Origin: Sinomonas gamaensis
GTDB lineage: Bacteria; Actinomycetota; Actinomycetes; Actinomycetales; Micrococcaceae
Assembly: GCF_005876955.1 (NCBI RefSeq)
Contig: NZ_SSCL01000014.1
Location: 43,409-107,408, forward strand
Reading direction: 5' to 3'
Length of the DNA: 64,000 nt
This document shows, piece by piece, positions 49,952 through 58,017 of this stretch. Position 1 is the stretch's first letter; every line of letters begins with the position of its first letter. The notes beneath the pieces were generated by a model. It was given only the letters and a program-made list of their open reading frames with translations, was not told the DNA's origin and ran no database searches. A program made the position numbers and the translations under genes.

Positions 49952-50575
49952 ATGGTGTATCAAGTTGAGACTCCCGGAGCCGTCGACGAGCGCTTTCGCC
50001 ACAACATGAGGCGAATCCGCGACCTACGCGGCCTGAGTCAGGGCGAGCTGAGTCGAATCCTTGTCGGCATGGGGTGGAAGGTCTTCCATCAGACGACCGT
50101 GAGCCGCATCGAGGATGGGACCAGGCCTGTGAAGCTCTCCGAGGCGCTGGCGATTGCAAGGGCACTTGAGATCGAGTTTGACCTTCTCTTGTCGAGCAGC
50201 CCGGACGTCGAAATCGTGGAATCGCTGATCAACGCCATCACAAACGTCGAAGACAGGCAGCACAACTACGGCGTGTGGCGCGGGCTGCTTCTCGAGTCCA
50301 TAGAGGAGCTCGAAGCAGTTCTTGACGGGGCTAAGCAGGTGGACACGTCGTCATGGCCGGAGCGCGAGCTTCGGCAGAGGCTGGAGAACTTGAAGATGCG
50401 CGCCGCCCAACTAATCAAGGGGGCAAAGCTCGCGATCGAACAAGCGGGTTCGCGGCCTTCAGACTTGGACGCTGCAGCCCACAAGCTGCTCGAAGAGCAC
50501 GTAGCCAACGACGACCGAGTGTTGGGGCCGGCAACGATCAGGAGTCATGGTGGCGAATCTCCAGAAGCGCCCTAA
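49952..50575 (+). CDS. XRE-family repressor of the element
   Basis: 207 residues from ATG 49952. The helix-turn-helix covers RFRHNMRRIRDLRGLSQGELSRILVGMGWKVFHQTTVSRIEDGTRPVKLSEALAIARAL (12-70). The rest is helical, with a probable coiled coil (ESIEELEAVLDG, RELRQRLENLKMRAAQLIKGAKLAIEQA). It should keep the early operon silent. Its 3' end overlaps the integrase start by 29 nt. Upstream in-frame Met codons at 49895-49928 fall in the control region and are not used. Confidence 0.85.
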   Translation: MVYQVETPGAVDERFRHNMRRIRDLRGLSQGELSRILVGMGWKVFHQTTVSRIEDGTRPVKLSEALAIARALEIEFDLLLSSSPDVEIVESLINAITNVEDRQHNYGVWRGLLLESIEELEAVLDGAKQVDTSSWPERELRQRLENLKMRAAQLIKGAKLAIEQAGSRPSDLDAAAHKLLEEHVANDDRVLGPATIRSHGGESPEAP

Positions 50576-51643
50576 CGGGGTCTGGCGGGCCCGGTATCGG
50601 GACGCGGACGGCAAGCAGATCTCGCGGCACTTCCCGCGGAAGATCGACGGGCAGCGGTGGCTCGACGAGGTAACGGCGACGGTCGTCACGGGGATCTACG
50701 TCGACCCGAAGGCGGGCACGATCACGTTCGGCCAGTGGTATGCCCAGTGGTCAGAGACTCAGGTCTGGGCGCGGGGGACGAGGCTCAAGGCCGCGCAGGC
50801 GCTCGCGACGACGACGTTCGCGGAGAAGCAAATCAAGCAGATCCTGCCTTCGCACGTCCAAGCGTGGGTCAAGGGCATGTCGACGAGCCTCGCGCCATCC
50901 ACGGTCGAGGTGAATTACAACCTCATCCACGCCGCCTTCCGAGCCGCGGTGATCGACAAGGTGATCGGCTCGGATCCTTGCGTGAAGATCAAGCTTCCCC
51001 GGAAGCGGCGCCGTGACGCTGCGATGGCGATCCCCACCCCCGAACAGGTCCGGGACACTCTCGAGGCCGCCGACGAGTGGTTCGCGCCCTACGTCGCCGT
51101 GTGCGCCTTCGCCGGCCTGCGCCTGGGGGAGGCCTCGGGCCTGCAGGTGGGCGACGTCGACTTCCTGCGCCGCACGATCCAGGTGACAAGACAGGTGCAG
51201 GGCGAGAACAGGGCGACTACCGAGGTCGTCCCGCCGAAGCACGGCTCAGAGCGTGTGGTCTACGTGCCCGACGAGCTCCTGACGATGCTCGCCCGGCATA
51301 TCGAGACTGTCGGCGTCTGGGGAGACCAGGGCTGGCTGTTCGCCCTCGGCGGGCACCTGCTCAACCGCAACGCGGCCGGCAACCAGTGGCGGAAGGTGCG
51401 CGAGGCGGCCGGCCTGCGCGAGCGGTACACGCTGCACGACCTGAGGCACTTCTACGCCTCGGGCCTCATCGCGGACGGGTGCGACGTCGTGACGGTCCTG
51501 AAGGCGCTCGGGCACGCTACGCCGACGATCACGCTGAACACCTGTGGCCGACGGCGGAAGACAAGACGAGGACCGCAGCATCCGGTCTGATGCGTACGGT
51601 CCTCGGCAATCTTGGGGACTCTGCGGGGACTCAGGCGAACTGA
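50547..51643 (+). pseudogene. int: Tyrosine-recombinase integrase, frameshifted at the catalytic tyrosine
   Basis: The open frame ends at 51590 after 347 codons. Residues 1-150 hold the AP2-like arm-binding and SAM-like core-binding parts; the catalytic domain has Arg192 (FAGLRLGEASGL), His297-x2-Arg300 (LHDLRHFYASGL) and His323 (LGHATPTITLNT). Next should come Tyr-Ser-His, but the frame turns into CGRRRKTRR and stops. In another frame HLWPTAEDKTRTAASGLM runs on to a stop at 51643, the normal end. This fits a loss of about 10 nt between two ACC triplets at 51540-51545 that removes the tyrosine codon. AGGAG lies before ATG 50547. The product should be inactive. Confidence 0.88.
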
Positions 51644-51674
51644 GCGCCGGAATCATGCGGCAGAGAGGCCCTTT

Positions 51675-51685
51675 TCAGCGGAAGT
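51675..51685 (+). repeat. Putative attR core in the yajQ 3' end
   Basis: Same 11 bp as 42463-42473, 32 bp downstream of the integrase end. On the minus strand it is the stop and last codons of yajQ. Confidence 0.5.
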
Positions 51686-52160
51686 TGACGAACTGCAGGT
51701 CGGCATCCTCGAAGCCCTTGAGGAGGGCGATCGTGGCCTGAAGGTCGTCGCGCGACTTCGAGGACACACGGAGCTCGTCGCCCTGGATCTGCGCCTTGAC
51801 GCCCTTCGGTCCCTCGTCGCGGATGAGCTTGGTGATCTTCTTGGCGTGCTCCTGGGAGATGCCCTCCTTGATCGAGGCCTCGATGCGGTACTCCTTGCCG
51901 GAGGCGAACGGTTCGCCGGCGTCGAGGGACTTGAGCGAGATTCCTCGCTTGACGAGCTTCGACTGGAACACGTCGAGCACGGCCTTGACGCGCTCCTCGG
52001 AGTTGGCCTTCATGAGGATCTTCTCGCCGCTGAAGTCGATCTCGGCGCCGACGCCCTTGAAGTCGTACCGCTGGGCGACTTCCTTCTGGGACTGGTTGAG
52101 GGCGTTCGCGATCTCCTGCTTGTCGACCTTGCTCACAACGTCGAATGTCGAATCTGCCAC
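51675..52160 (-). CDS. yajQ: YajQ/UPF0234 family nucleotide-binding protein
   Basis: 161 residues, complete. [33 protein letters not shown] at the start, then [76 protein letters not shown]. Family members bind nucleotides and in Xanthomonas act as cyclic-di-GMP effectors; the role in Actinobacteria is not clear. GTG 52160 has AGGAGG upstream, preferred to 52190. Its 3' end seems to be the integration target of the element. Confidence 0.9.
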   Translation of the reverse strand: MADSTFDVVSKVDKQEIANALNQSQKEVAQRYDFKGVGAEIDFSGEKILMKANSEERVKAVLDVFQSKLVKRGISLKSLDAGEPFASGKEYRIEASIKEGISQEHAKKITKLIRDEGPKGVKAQIQGDELRVSSKSRDDLQATIALLKGFEDADLQFVNFR

Positions 52161-52336
52161 GGGTGCCTCCTGGCGTGTTTGAAGCGCCACGGCTATGGCG
52201 CTAGTCGGTGTTTGGCCCCAGCCTAGTGGCTCTCGCTGGGACAGCCGAGGTCACAGTTCACTCTTAGCCGAAGTCCAGCCGGAGTGCATGTTCCCGCACG
52301 AACGTTGAACGCAATAGGAAGTCGAACGGAGGAACA

Positions 52337-52522
52337 ATGACGCGCTCTGCTGTGCGTGCTGATGCCAGTGGCGTCGCCGCTGCTCGCCTCGGAGGCGTGC
52401 ACGAGGATCTGCAGCGGGCGGTCCAACTGCATCAGATCACACCCGAGCAGGCCGCTCTCTTCGAGGCGAAGATCGAACGCGAGATCCTCAGGTCGGGCGC
52501 ATCCGAAGCGAGTGAGACCTGA
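52337..52522 (+). CDS. Small hypothetical protein, 61 residues
   Basis: 61 residues: VRADASGVAAARLGGVHEDLQRAVQLHQITPEQAALFEAKIEREILRS. Helical; the middle HQITPEQAALFEAKI resembles a short two-helix unit. GGAGGAAC directly before ATG 52337 is a good ribosome site. It lies between yajQ and tRNA-Tyr. Confidence 0.5.
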   Translation: MTRSAVRADASGVAAARLGGVHEDLQRAVQLHQITPEQAALFEAKIEREILRSGASEASET

Positions 52523-52605
52523 TTCGACTGACAGGCCGATGTTCTGTAAGGTTGTCTTGCTCGCCCAGAGAAAAAGGCTTCGGCCCGGACTTTCTGTGTG
52601 TGCTC

Positions 52606-52687
52606 GGCAGATTACCCGAGCGGCCAAAGGGGGCTGACTGTAAATCAGCTGGCATTGCCTACGGGGGTTCGAATCCCTCATCTGCCA
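52606..52687 (+). tRNA. tRNA-Tyr (GTA anticodon)
   Basis: 82 nt. Acceptor stem GGCAGAT pairs with ATCTGCC; the anticodon loop CTGTAAA carries GTA; TTCGAAT is the T loop; the long variable arm is the class II type normal for bacterial tRNA-Tyr. CCA is not encoded (ACTT follows). It is about 0.9 kb from the element and is not its insertion site. Confidence 0.95.
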
Positions 52688-52719
52688 CTTCGTGAAACCC
52701 CGGTCTACGGATCGGGGTT

Positions 52720-52962
52720 TTACTGTCTGTCGACGATGTACTTCGCCGCGAGGTACGCCTCGAGAAGCGTGCTCTTGTCGTCCGGTTCGAACTGCTGCTT
52801 GGCCTCGTCCGGCACGGATTCCCATGCCCCGATGAAGGCCCGCGCCCGCTCCTTTTCGTTCGCGCCGTCATTGATGACGTCCAAGTGCTGGCGGGCAGCC
52901 GTTGGTATGACCTCGCTTGCCGAGAGGATCGCGATGCCCCGGGGGACGAGCTCTTCTGTCAT
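52720..52962 (-). CDS. Small hypothetical protein, 80 residues
   Basis: 80 residues: EELVPRGIAILSASEVIPTAARQHLDVINDGANEKERARAFIGAWESVPDEAKQQFEPDDKSTLLEAYLAAKYIVDRQ. Acidic and helical. AAAGGA lies about 13 nt before ATG 52962, a bit far. No family recognised. Convergent with tRNA-Tyr and divergent from the MarR gene. Confidence 0.55.
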   Translation of the reverse strand: MTEELVPRGIAILSASEVIPTAARQHLDVINDGANEKERARAFIGAWESVPDEAKQQFEPDDKSTLLEAYLAAKYIVDRQ

Positions 52963-53058
52963 GACCGTGGTGTCCTTTCTCGTGCGGTTCCCTTTCCCCA
53001 CCGTGCTCCCCGCTGCAGGCTCATCGCAAGCACCAAGAGTGAGTTCTGTCTCCTTCAA

Positions 53059-53093
53059 TTGCCTTTAGGTGGCCTAACATTTAGGCTACCTAA
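53059..53093 (+). promoter_or_regulatory. Promoter and MarR operator
   Basis: TTGCCT (53059-53064) and TAGGCT (53082-53087), 17 bp apart. The inverted repeat TTAGGT-n-GCCTA ... TAGGC-n-ACCTAA covers 53065-53093, over spacer and -10. ATG 53096 follows 8 nt after the -10, so the mRNA is leaderless. Repression by the encoded MarR protein is likely. Confidence 0.65.
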
Positions 53094-53095
53094 GT

Positions 53096-53557
53096 ATGAA
53101 TGATCAGGAGCTCGCGGAGCTTGCGGAACGCTTCCGCGGCATGCTGCGCCTCGCCGTGTTCGTCTCCCGGCGTCTCGACGGCTCGAGCGACCTGTCGACG
53201 ACCCAGGTCAGCATCCTCAACATGACCGAAGGCGCTGGCCTTCGCATGGGAGTTGTCGCCGCGAACCTTGGCGTCCGGGTCCCGTCCGCCACCGAACAGG
53301 TGGCCCGGCTCGAGCGGGTCGGGCTCGTCGAAAGGCGAGCTGACCCCTCTGACGCGCGCGCCGTCGTCGTCGTCCGGACGCCCCGGGGCGACCAGGCCGC
53401 CGAGGAGGCGAACCGCCGCAGGACGGCCCGAATGGTCACAGTGCTCGACACCCTGGAGGCGGACGAGCTCGAGGCCCTCCGCGCCGCGCTGCCTGTCATG
53501 GACAAGATCAACGAGCACCTGCACACCCTGTCGAACCCGAAGGAGCGCCTTTCATGA
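53096..53557 (+). CDS. MarR-family regulator
   Basis: 153 residues. Winged helix: TTQVSILNMTEGAGLRMGVVAANLGVRVPSATEQVARLERVGLVERRADPSDARAVVVVRTPRGDQAA (35-103) with the wing RRADPSDAR. Dimer helices at both ends. It overlaps the MFS gene as ATGA, so it is the expected local repressor of that efflux pump, released by the pump's substrate. Confidence 0.9.
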   Translation: MNDQELAELAERFRGMLRLAVFVSRRLDGSSDLSTTQVSILNMTEGAGLRMGVVAANLGVRVPSATEQVARLERVGLVERRADPSDARAVVVVRTPRGDQAAEEANRRRTARMVTVLDTLEADELEALRAALPVMDKINEHLHTLSNPKERLS

Positions 53558-54783
53558 CTGCCGAGCCAGCAGTCCACGGACCCGAAGCCCACAACACCCT
53601 CCAAGCCGAGAAGGCCTCGTTCTTCCGGCAGCCCAAGGCGGTCTGGGCTACCGCCATCGCGGCGGTGTTCGCGTTCATGGGCATCGGGCTCGTGGATCCG
53701 ATCCTCCCCGCGATCGCGGCCAACCTGAAGGCGTCGCCGAGCGAAGTCTCGCTCCTGTTCACGAGCTACTTCCTCGTCACCGCCGTGGCCATGCTGGTGA
53801 CCGGCTTCGTCTCCTCGCGGATCGGAGGCAAGAAGACGCTCCTCATCGGGCTCGCGCTGATTGTCGTGTTCGCCTCGCTCTCGGGCACGAGCGGCTCGGT
53901 GTGGCAGCTCGTTGGCTTCCGTGCCGGATGGGGCCTCGGCAACGCGCTGTTCGTTGCCACCGCGCTCGCTGTGATCGTCGGCGTCGCGTCCGGCGGCACT
54001 TCGACGGCGATCATCCTCTACGAGTCGGCCCTCGGCCTCGGCATCTCGCTCGGCCCGCTCGTCGGCGCTCTCCTCGGCGGATGGCAGTGGCGTGCTCCCT
54101 TCTTCGGGACGGCGACGCTGATGGCCATCGCATTCATCGCCCTTGTGACGCTGCTCCCCAAGACGCCCCTTCCCGCCCAGAAGACCAGGCTCAGCGCGCC
54201 TCTTCGTGCGCTCGGCCATGCTGGGCTGCGGACGACGGCGGGCAGCGCCTTCTTCTACAACTTCGGCTTCTTCACGGTGCTGGCCTTTGTGCCGTTCATC
54301 CTCGGCATGAACGCCTATGGCATCGGCTCCGTGTTCTTCGGCTGGGGCGTGGCCCTCGCCTTGACGTCGGTCTTCGTTGCGCCGCCACTCCAGGCCCGCT
54401 TCGGCGACGTGAAGGTCCTTGCCGGAACCCTCGCCCTCCTCGCGCTCGACCTGGTTGGCCTCGGTCTCGCGGCAGCCGCGCATTCGGTTCCGACCGTCGT
54501 CGTCCTCGTGATCGTCGCGGGTGCCCTCCTCGGTGTCAACAACACGGTCTACACGGAACTCGCCATGGGCGTCTCCGACTCGCCCCGCCCCGTCGCGAGC
54601 GCGGGCTATAACTTCGTGCGGTGGATGGGCGGCTCCCTCGCCCCGTACGTGGCGACGAAGCTCGGCGAAGAGTTCGGTGCTCCAGTGCCGTTCTACGCGG
54701 CGGCTCTTGCGCTCGTCATTGCCCTGGTGATCGCGCTCGCCGGGCGGACGTACCTCTCGGAGCACGAGCCGGCCGCCGTCTGA
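53554..54783 (+). CDS. MFS drug-efflux-type transporter
   Basis: 409 residues, 12 spans. MGIGLVDPILPAIAANLKASPSEVSLLFTSYFLVTAVAMLVTGFVSSRIGGKKTLLIGLALIV has the MFS motif A (GxxSSRIGGKK), then RAGWGLGNALFVATALAVIVG and motif C YESALGLGISLGPLVGALLGG typical for antiporters. It probably exports a toxic compound sensed by the MarR protein. ATG 53554 lies in the overlap with marR. Confidence 0.88.
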   Translation: MTAEPAVHGPEAHNTLQAEKASFFRQPKAVWATAIAAVFAFMGIGLVDPILPAIAANLKASPSEVSLLFTSYFLVTAVAMLVTGFVSSRIGGKKTLLIGLALIVVFASLSGTSGSVWQLVGFRAGWGLGNALFVATALAVIVGVASGGTSTAIILYESALGLGISLGPLVGALLGGWQWRAPFFGTATLMAIAFIALVTLLPKTPLPAQKTRLSAPLRALGHAGLRTTAGSAFFYNFGFFTVLAFVPFILGMNAYGIGSVFFGWGVALALTSVFVAPPLQARFGDVKVLAGTLALLALDLVGLGLAAAAHSVPTVVVLVIVAGALLGVNNTVYTELAMGVSDSPRPVASAGYNFVRWMGGSLAPYVATKLGEEFGAPVPFYAAALALVIALVIALAGRTYLSEHEPAAV

Positions 54784-54879
54784 CTCTTTGGGGGGCCGTT
54801 TGAGATAGGTGACCCCGGGAATGTTCCACGGGAAGAGGTCGTTGTGCTCCTAAACGGCCACTCTAGGAGGAGATCATCC
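54784..54879 (+). promoter_or_regulatory. Gap before the thioredoxin gene
   Basis: TTGAGA near 54798 and TTGTGC near 54843 are -35-like, but no -10 pairs clearly. GGAATGTTCC, a short palindrome, lies near 54819-54828. A strong AGGAGGAG ribosome site precedes ATG 54880. Confidence 0.3.
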
Positions 54880-55257
54880 ATGGCCACCAAGAACATCACG
54901 GGCGAGCAGTTCGCCGACACGATCGAGCAGAACGACATCGTCCTCGTTGACTTCTGGGCCTCGTGGTGCGGCCCCTGCCGCCAGTTCGCCCCCACGTATG
55001 AGGCTGCGTCCGAGAAGCATCAGGACGTTGTCTTCGCGAAGGTTGATACAGAGGCGGAGCAGGTCTTGGCCGCCCAGGCGAACATCACGTCAATCCCCAC
55101 GCTCATGGCGTTCCGCGAGAAGGTCCTCGTCTTCTCCCAGCCGGGTGCGCTTCCGCCTGAGGCGCTCGAGCAGGTGATCACCGCGGTGAAGGGCCTGGAC
55201 ATGGAGGACGTGCACCGGAAGGTCGCCGAGGCTCAGGCCGCTCGCGGCGAGAACTAA
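54880..55257 (+). CDS. trxA: Thioredoxin
   Basis: 125 residues. NDIVLVDFWASWCGPCRQFAPTYEAASEKHQDVVFAKVDTEAEQVLAAQANITSIPTLMAFREKVLVFSQPGALPPEALEQVITAV; the WCGPC active site is at about 28-32 and the cis-Pro in SIPTLM at about 73. The C-terminus has about 20 extra residues, seen in actinobacterial Trx proteins of this type. It reduces disulfides in the cytoplasm and could serve APS reductase. Followed by a good terminator. Confidence 0.93.
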   Translation: MATKNITGEQFADTIEQNDIVLVDFWASWCGPCRQFAPTYEAASEKHQDVVFAKVDTEAEQVLAAQANITSIPTLMAFREKVLVFSQPGALPPEALEQVITAVKGLDMEDVHRKVAEAQAARGEN

Positions 55258-55272
55258 ATCAGCGCGACGCCG

Positions 55273-55315
55273 CGGCGCCGCTCCCCGAAACGGGAGCGGC
55301 GCCGTTGCTGTTTGT
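55273..55315 (+). terminator. Terminator of the thioredoxin gene
   Basis: CGGCGCCGCTCCC (55273-55285) and GGGAGCGGCGCCG (55292-55304) form a 13-bp stem, followed by TTGCTGTTTGTT. Confidence 0.82.
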
Positions 55316-55343
55316 TGGGGCTGGCTCGTTGGGGCCGGGTCGC

Positions 55344-56519
55344 CTACGGCACCCCAGCCAGAAGCGCCGCCGGAATGATGAGCAGCGGCACGAGCACCGC
55401 GCCGGCAGCGGCGTAGCCCCACCAGGAGATCTGCACGCCAAGCCGGCGCAGCTGTTCGTGCCAGATGAGCGTGGCGAGCGAGGCCCATGGCGTGATGAGC
55501 GGTCCTGCGTTGACGCCGACAAGAAGCGCGGCGAGACGGGACGGGCTGCCGGCGGCCGCCTCGAAGGCGAGATAGGCCGGCAGATTGTCGACCACATTCG
55601 CCCCTACAGCACCGATGGCCGCGACCCGCACGAGGTCCAGCGGCCCTTGGCCCGAGTTCCCTCCGCCCGGTCCGAGGGCCCAGGCCGCGAGCTCCCGCGC
55701 TCCGAGACCCTGAAGCGCCTCCATCACGATGAACAGCCCGCCCGCGAAGAGGATGAGCTGCCACGGCACGAGGGCCCATTTGAGGACTGACCGCCGGCGC
55801 ACGGCGAAGCCGGCCACCAGCACGACGGCGGCCGCGGTGGCCGGGATCCACACCGCGACCCCCGAGACGAGCGCAGGAAGCAGGAGTGCCAGGACCACGG
55901 TTCCGAGGCGCAGCAGGACGGGGTCGGCGGCGTCCATATGGGCCGTCCCGAGGTCCACCCTGTACCGGCCGGTGAGCCCCTTTCGGAACAGCACGATGAC
56001 CGCGAGGGCTGGAACAAACGCGCACCACAGCGCGGGCAGAGCCATCCGCAGCGCGAACTCGGCCGGAGAGATGTTGCCGAGCGCGTGCAGCGCGAGCAGG
56101 TTCGTGAGGTTGGAGACGGGAAGGAGCAGGGATCCGGTGTTGGCCAGCCACACCGTCGTGAGCGCGAACGGGAGGGGCGGCAGTCCGCATCGTCTCGCGA
56201 GCAGCACCACGATCGGGGTGAGCAGGACCGCCGTCGTGTCGAGGGAGAGGAACACCGTCGCAGCGAAGGACAGCGCCGTCACCAAGATCCACAGGGCCAA
56301 GGCGCTCCCGCGTCCCCAGCGTCGGAAGTGCCAGGCGATCCACTCGAACAATCCCGAGGCGTTGAGCAGCTCCGTGACCACGGTGATGGCCGCAACGAAA
56401 CCGAGGATCGGGACAACACGGTCGGCGAGGGCTGCAACCGCTTCCCACGGGAGCAGACCGGTGGCCACCGCTGCGAGGCCGAGGACGAACAGCGGGGCGC
56501 CGATGATGGCAAGAGGCAT
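55344..56519 (-). CDS. SLC13/ArsB-like ion permease
   Basis: 391 residues, about 11 spans. Two family blocks: FLSLDTTAVLLTPIVVLLARRCGLPPLPFALTTVWLANTGSLLLPVSNLTNLLAL (about 90-145) and the later GANVVDNLPAYLAFEAAAG...LVGVNAGPLITPWASLATLIW. These match ArsB/NhaD/citrate-type ion transporters, of arsenite or dicarboxylate kind; no ars genes are near. It starts with the shared A in TGATG from the alkA-like gene. Confidence 0.82.
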   Translation of the reverse strand: MPLAIIGAPLFVLGLAAVATGLLPWEAVAALADRVVPILGFVAAITVVTELLNASGLFEWIAWHFRRWGRGSALALWILVTALSFAATVFLSLDTTAVLLTPIVVLLARRCGLPPLPFALTTVWLANTGSLLLPVSNLTNLLALHALGNISPAEFALRMALPALWCAFVPALAVIVLFRKGLTGRYRVDLGTAHMDAADPVLLRLGTVVLALLLPALVSGVAVWIPATAAAVVLVAGFAVRRRSVLKWALVPWQLILFAGGLFIVMEALQGLGARELAAWALGPGGGNSGQGPLDLVRVAAIGAVGANVVDNLPAYLAFEAAAGSPSRLAALLVGVNAGPLITPWASLATLIWHEQLRRLGVQISWWGYAAAGAVLVPLLIIPAALLAGVP

Positions 56520-57505
56520 CAGTGGCCCCGATGGTCCTGAATGGTCATCCGGGCTCCGTAGCGCGGCGCCCGCACGCCTGACAGGTACAGCAGCCGCACG
56601 ATCCGCTGCCGGTTCCCCCGCCACGGCTCGAGGAGGCGGAGCATTCCGTCGTCGTCCGTGCGTTCGCCCGTGAGGGCGAAGCCCACGAATTTGGCGAGGT
56701 GGAAGTCGCCCACCGAGATGGCATCCGGATCGGCGTGGGTGCGCTGGGTGACCTCGGCCGCCGTCCAGACTCCGATTCCCGGAATCGACTGCAGGGCAGC
56801 TCCCGCCTCGGCGGCGGACTTGGAGGCGAGGCGCTCGAGACCGGATGCCGAGCGCAGTGCGCGCATCACGGTATCCGAACGCTGCGGTCCGACCCCGGCA
56901 CGGTGCCATTCCCAAGACGGGATCCGCAGCCATTCCCTGGCCGAGGGCGCGACGAGGAGGCCCGCCGGGGCCACCCGTCCCGCCGTGGGAGCGGGGGAGC
57001 CGAAGCGCCGAAGCAGATAGCGATACGCGCGGCGCGCCTCCAGCGTGGTGACCTTCTGCTCGAGGATCGTCGGCACGAGCGCGTCCACGACTCGGCCGGT
57101 GGAGGGCAAGCGGAGGCCGGGATGCCGCCGTCGGGCCTCCCGCACGAGGTGGGGGAGCGACACATGGTAGGGCTCGGCGTCGAACGCCTCCCAGGAGTCG
57201 GTGAGCCCCAGCAGCGCCGGCGCCGAGGCAACGGCCGACGGCGCCCCCTCACCCCAGGCTCGGACCCGCAGCTCGCGTCGGGTGTGGGTGAGGAGGAGGG
57301 ACACAGGCCCCTCGTCAGTCCGAAAGGCCGTCCAGAGTCCGCCGGGGTGCGGCGCGAAGGTCGGATCGCCGTCGCCGCGCTGGAGGGGGAAGCAGGTGGT
57401 GGCGAGCGAATAGCCCTCGGGGGCCTCCCAAACAGCCTCCGCGTCGGCAGTGCTTCCGGGGCGATCGGAGCCTGCGGTTCGGGGGAGCGGGGCCGCGAGA
57501 GTCAC
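56519..57505 (-). CDS. alkA: AlkA-like 3-methyladenine DNA glycosylase
   Basis: 328 residues. The HhH-GPD core spans VPTILEQKVTTLEARRAYRYLLRRFG (about 150) to LQSIPGIGVWTAAEVTQRTHADPDAISVGDFHLAKFVGFAL (about 240-280), with the helix-hairpin-helix and the catalytic Asp in SVGDFHL. It removes alkylated bases from DNA. It shares an operon with the permease downstream (TGATG overlap). GTG 57505; CATGAT six nt upstream on the minus strand suggests a leaderless start. Confidence 0.85.
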   Translation of the reverse strand: MTLAAPLPRTAGSDRPGSTADAEAVWEAPEGYSLATTCFPLQRGDGDPTFAPHPGGLWTAFRTDEGPVSLLLTHTRRELRVRAWGEGAPSAVASAPALLGLTDSWEAFDAEPYHVSLPHLVREARRRHPGLRLPSTGRVVDALVPTILEQKVTTLEARRAYRYLLRRFGSPAPTAGRVAPAGLLVAPSAREWLRIPSWEWHRAGVGPQRSDTVMRALRSASGLERLASKSAAEAGAALQSIPGIGVWTAAEVTQRTHADPDAISVGDFHLAKFVGFALTGERTDDDGMLRLLEPWRGNRQRIVRLLYLSGVRAPRYGARMTIQDHRGH

Positions 57506-57612
57506 CGCAGCATCATGTCATGGGCAGCCGACAGTGCGAGGCGCCCGGGCCGTTTGGAGAGTTGACGAAGCCGTGCGTTGACGAGACCCTGCGGCGTGGC
57601 GACAATCGCGCT

Positions 57613-57996
57613 ATGTCAGGAAAGGTTGTGCATTTCGAGATCCCTGCTGACGATTCGTCCCGCGCCAGCACGTTCTATTCCGGGGCGTTCGGGTGGAACA
57701 TGGTGCCGGTTCCAGACATGGACTACACGATGATCGGCACCACGCCGTCGAATGAGCGCGGCGAGCCGACCGACCCGGGGAGCATCAACGGCGGCATGTA
57801 CGTCCGGAACGAGCAGCTCCCCAAAGGTCCGGTCATCACCGTCGACGTCGCTGACATCGACGCAGCTCTGGACAAGATCGAGTCGCTCGGCGGCAAGACC
57901 GTCTCGCCGAAGGTCCCCGTGGGGGAGATGGGCTACGCGGCGTACTTCCAGGACCCCGAGGGCAATGTGCTGGGCCTCTGGCAGACGCGGGGGTAG
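57613..57996 (+). CDS. VOC-family protein (glyoxalase-like)
   Basis: 127 residues. VVHFEIPADDSSRASTFYSGAFGWNMVPVPDMDYTMI (4-40), then GPVITVDVADIDAALDKIESLGGKTVSPKVPVGEMGYAAYFQDPEGNVLGLWQ (75-127), the two beta-alpha-beta-beta-beta modules of the vicinal oxygen chelate fold with a metal-site pattern. Function unknown: isomerase, dioxygenase or antibiotic binding. ATG 57613 has GACAAT six nt upstream. It converges on dnaE2 with 21 bp between. Confidence 0.85.
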   Translation: MSGKVVHFEIPADDSSRASTFYSGAFGWNMVPVPDMDYTMIGTTPSNERGEPTDPGSINGGMYVRNEQLPKGPVITVDVADIDAALDKIESLGGKTVSPKVPVGEMGYAAYFQDPEGNVLGLWQTRG

Positions 57997-58017
57997 GACG
58001 ATTGTGCTGACCCCGCG

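Larger units (their letters stand above)
42463..51685. mobile_element. Decayed prophage or integrative element beside yajQ
   Basis: About 9.2 kb with phage-type content: XRE repressor and integrase at the right end, a divergent early operon of small overlapping genes, an HNH nuclease, tail-fibre and SGNH genes, HTH genes and a RelA/SpoT cargo pair. The 11-bp repeat TCAGCGGAAGT marks both ends (42463-42473 and 51675-51685); the right copy is the last codons of yajQ. Terminase, portal, capsid, tape-measure and lysis genes are missing. The integrase is frameshifted at its catalytic tyrosine, so excision should be impossible without help. GC content is visibly lower than the flanks in the cargo part. 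Confidence 0.8.

Noticed and set aside
42463..52687. tRNA-Tyr as the attachment site of the element.
   Set aside because: No copy of the tRNA 3' end is found at the left border, and yajQ and a small gene lie between.
52223..52825. 200-codon minus-strand frame across tRNA-Tyr.
   Set aside because: It runs antisense through the tRNA and two small genes and has no ribosome site.
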